A DNA stretch of 64,000 bases from Bacillota bacterium (GTDB lineage: Bacteria; Bacillota; Clostridia; Acetivibrionales; DSM-1351): contig JAEWOH010000076.1 in NCBI GenBank assembly GCA_023460955.1, positions 1 through 64,000 of the forward strand. The letters run 5' to 3'. The notes under the pieces are model-generated. The model did no database searches. It was not told the origin of the DNA and was given only the letters and a program-made list of their open reading frames with translations. Position 1 is the first letter of the stretch, and the number at the start of each line of letters is the position of its first letter. The translations under genes and the position numbers were made by a program. Positions 63,889 through 64,000 of this stretch are shown one piece after another.

Positions 63889-64000
63889 TTATATGCTGCC
63901 GTCTGAACTAAAAATCAATTCTTCCCCATCTGCAGGGATAAGTATGCTTCCTGCCAGCCCAGCTTCGGCAATGTATTTCCCCAGGACTTCTCTGGATAAG
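63889..64000 (-). CDS. 3' end of a minus-strand gene cut by the window edge
   Basis: Reading leftward from the edge, 36 codons are open (LSREVLGKYIAEAGLAGSI ... FSSDGSI) and end in TAA at 63889-63891. The codon use looks coding. Only the C-terminus is visible, so the product cannot be named. It converges on the VOC gene with 2 bases between stops. Confidence 0.55.
   Translation of the reverse strand, partial: LSREVLGKYIAEAGLAGSILIPADGEELIFSSDGSI

Overview
The window is low-G+C Gram-positive DNA of clostridial type. The ribosomal proteins, SecY, ECF transporter ATPases and a Clostridia-style type IV pilus operon all fit an anaerobic member of the Clostridia. The combination of long pilus-associated surface proteins and this gene order resembles the cellulolytic Ruminiclostridium group, but that genus call is inference. 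Almost all genes are on the + strand.

Layout. (1) 1-831: AT-rich leader without a gene, containing several inverted repeats. (2) 832-18991: a type IV pilus operon (pilB, pilT, pilM, pilC, major pilin, minor pilins, pilN, pilO, a PilX-like protein, a lipoprotein, a 1298-residue secreted DUF5057-like protein with an internal duplication, and prepilin peptidase pilD). (3) 18992-36505: the S10-spc-alpha ribosomal superoperon, from rpsJ to rplQ, with secY, adk, map, a KOW-domain protein, infA, rpmJ and rpoA in the usual order. It has a long rpsJ leader that looks like a transcription attenuator, hairpin arrays inside the operon, and another long leader before rpsM. (4) 36506-38155: a structured element just after rplQ, then two diverged copies of a ~240-nt structured RNA flanking ecfA1. 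Paired base changes between the copies preserve their stems. (5) 38156-45851: a HAD phosphatase, a methyltransferase on the - strand, and a Dlt-like operon (adenylation enzyme, GNAT, carrier protein, MBOAT acyltransferase, and a DltD-like protein fused to a polysaccharide deacetylase). (6) 46032-48582: ecfA2, ecfT, truA. (7) 48709-55154: a nitrilase-family hydrolase, an FtsX-type ABC exporter with a two-component system whose kinase gene is frameshifted. (8) 55502-56347: rplM-rpsI with their own leader and promoters. (9) 56442-64000: accessory genes. These include a DUF1905 protein beside decayed fragments, an ArsR-type regulator with an ABC exporter sharing an operator-like repeat, a LytTR/DUF3021/ABC module, a GNAT with an apparent ATT start, a VOC protein, and the end of a - strand gene at the right edge.

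The block rplQ-ecfA1-ecfA2-ecfT-truA-rplM-rpsI is commonly contiguous in Firmicutes. Here it is interrupted twice, by the Dlt-like segment (with an RNA copy at its left edge) and by the ABC/two-component segment. The strongest candidate for something worth following up is the twin RNA pair around ecfA1. Next are the rpsJ attenuator, the hairpin array between rpsH and rplF, and the Dlt-like operon with the deacetylase fusion. No tRNA, rRNA, CRISPR array or insertion sequence was recognised.
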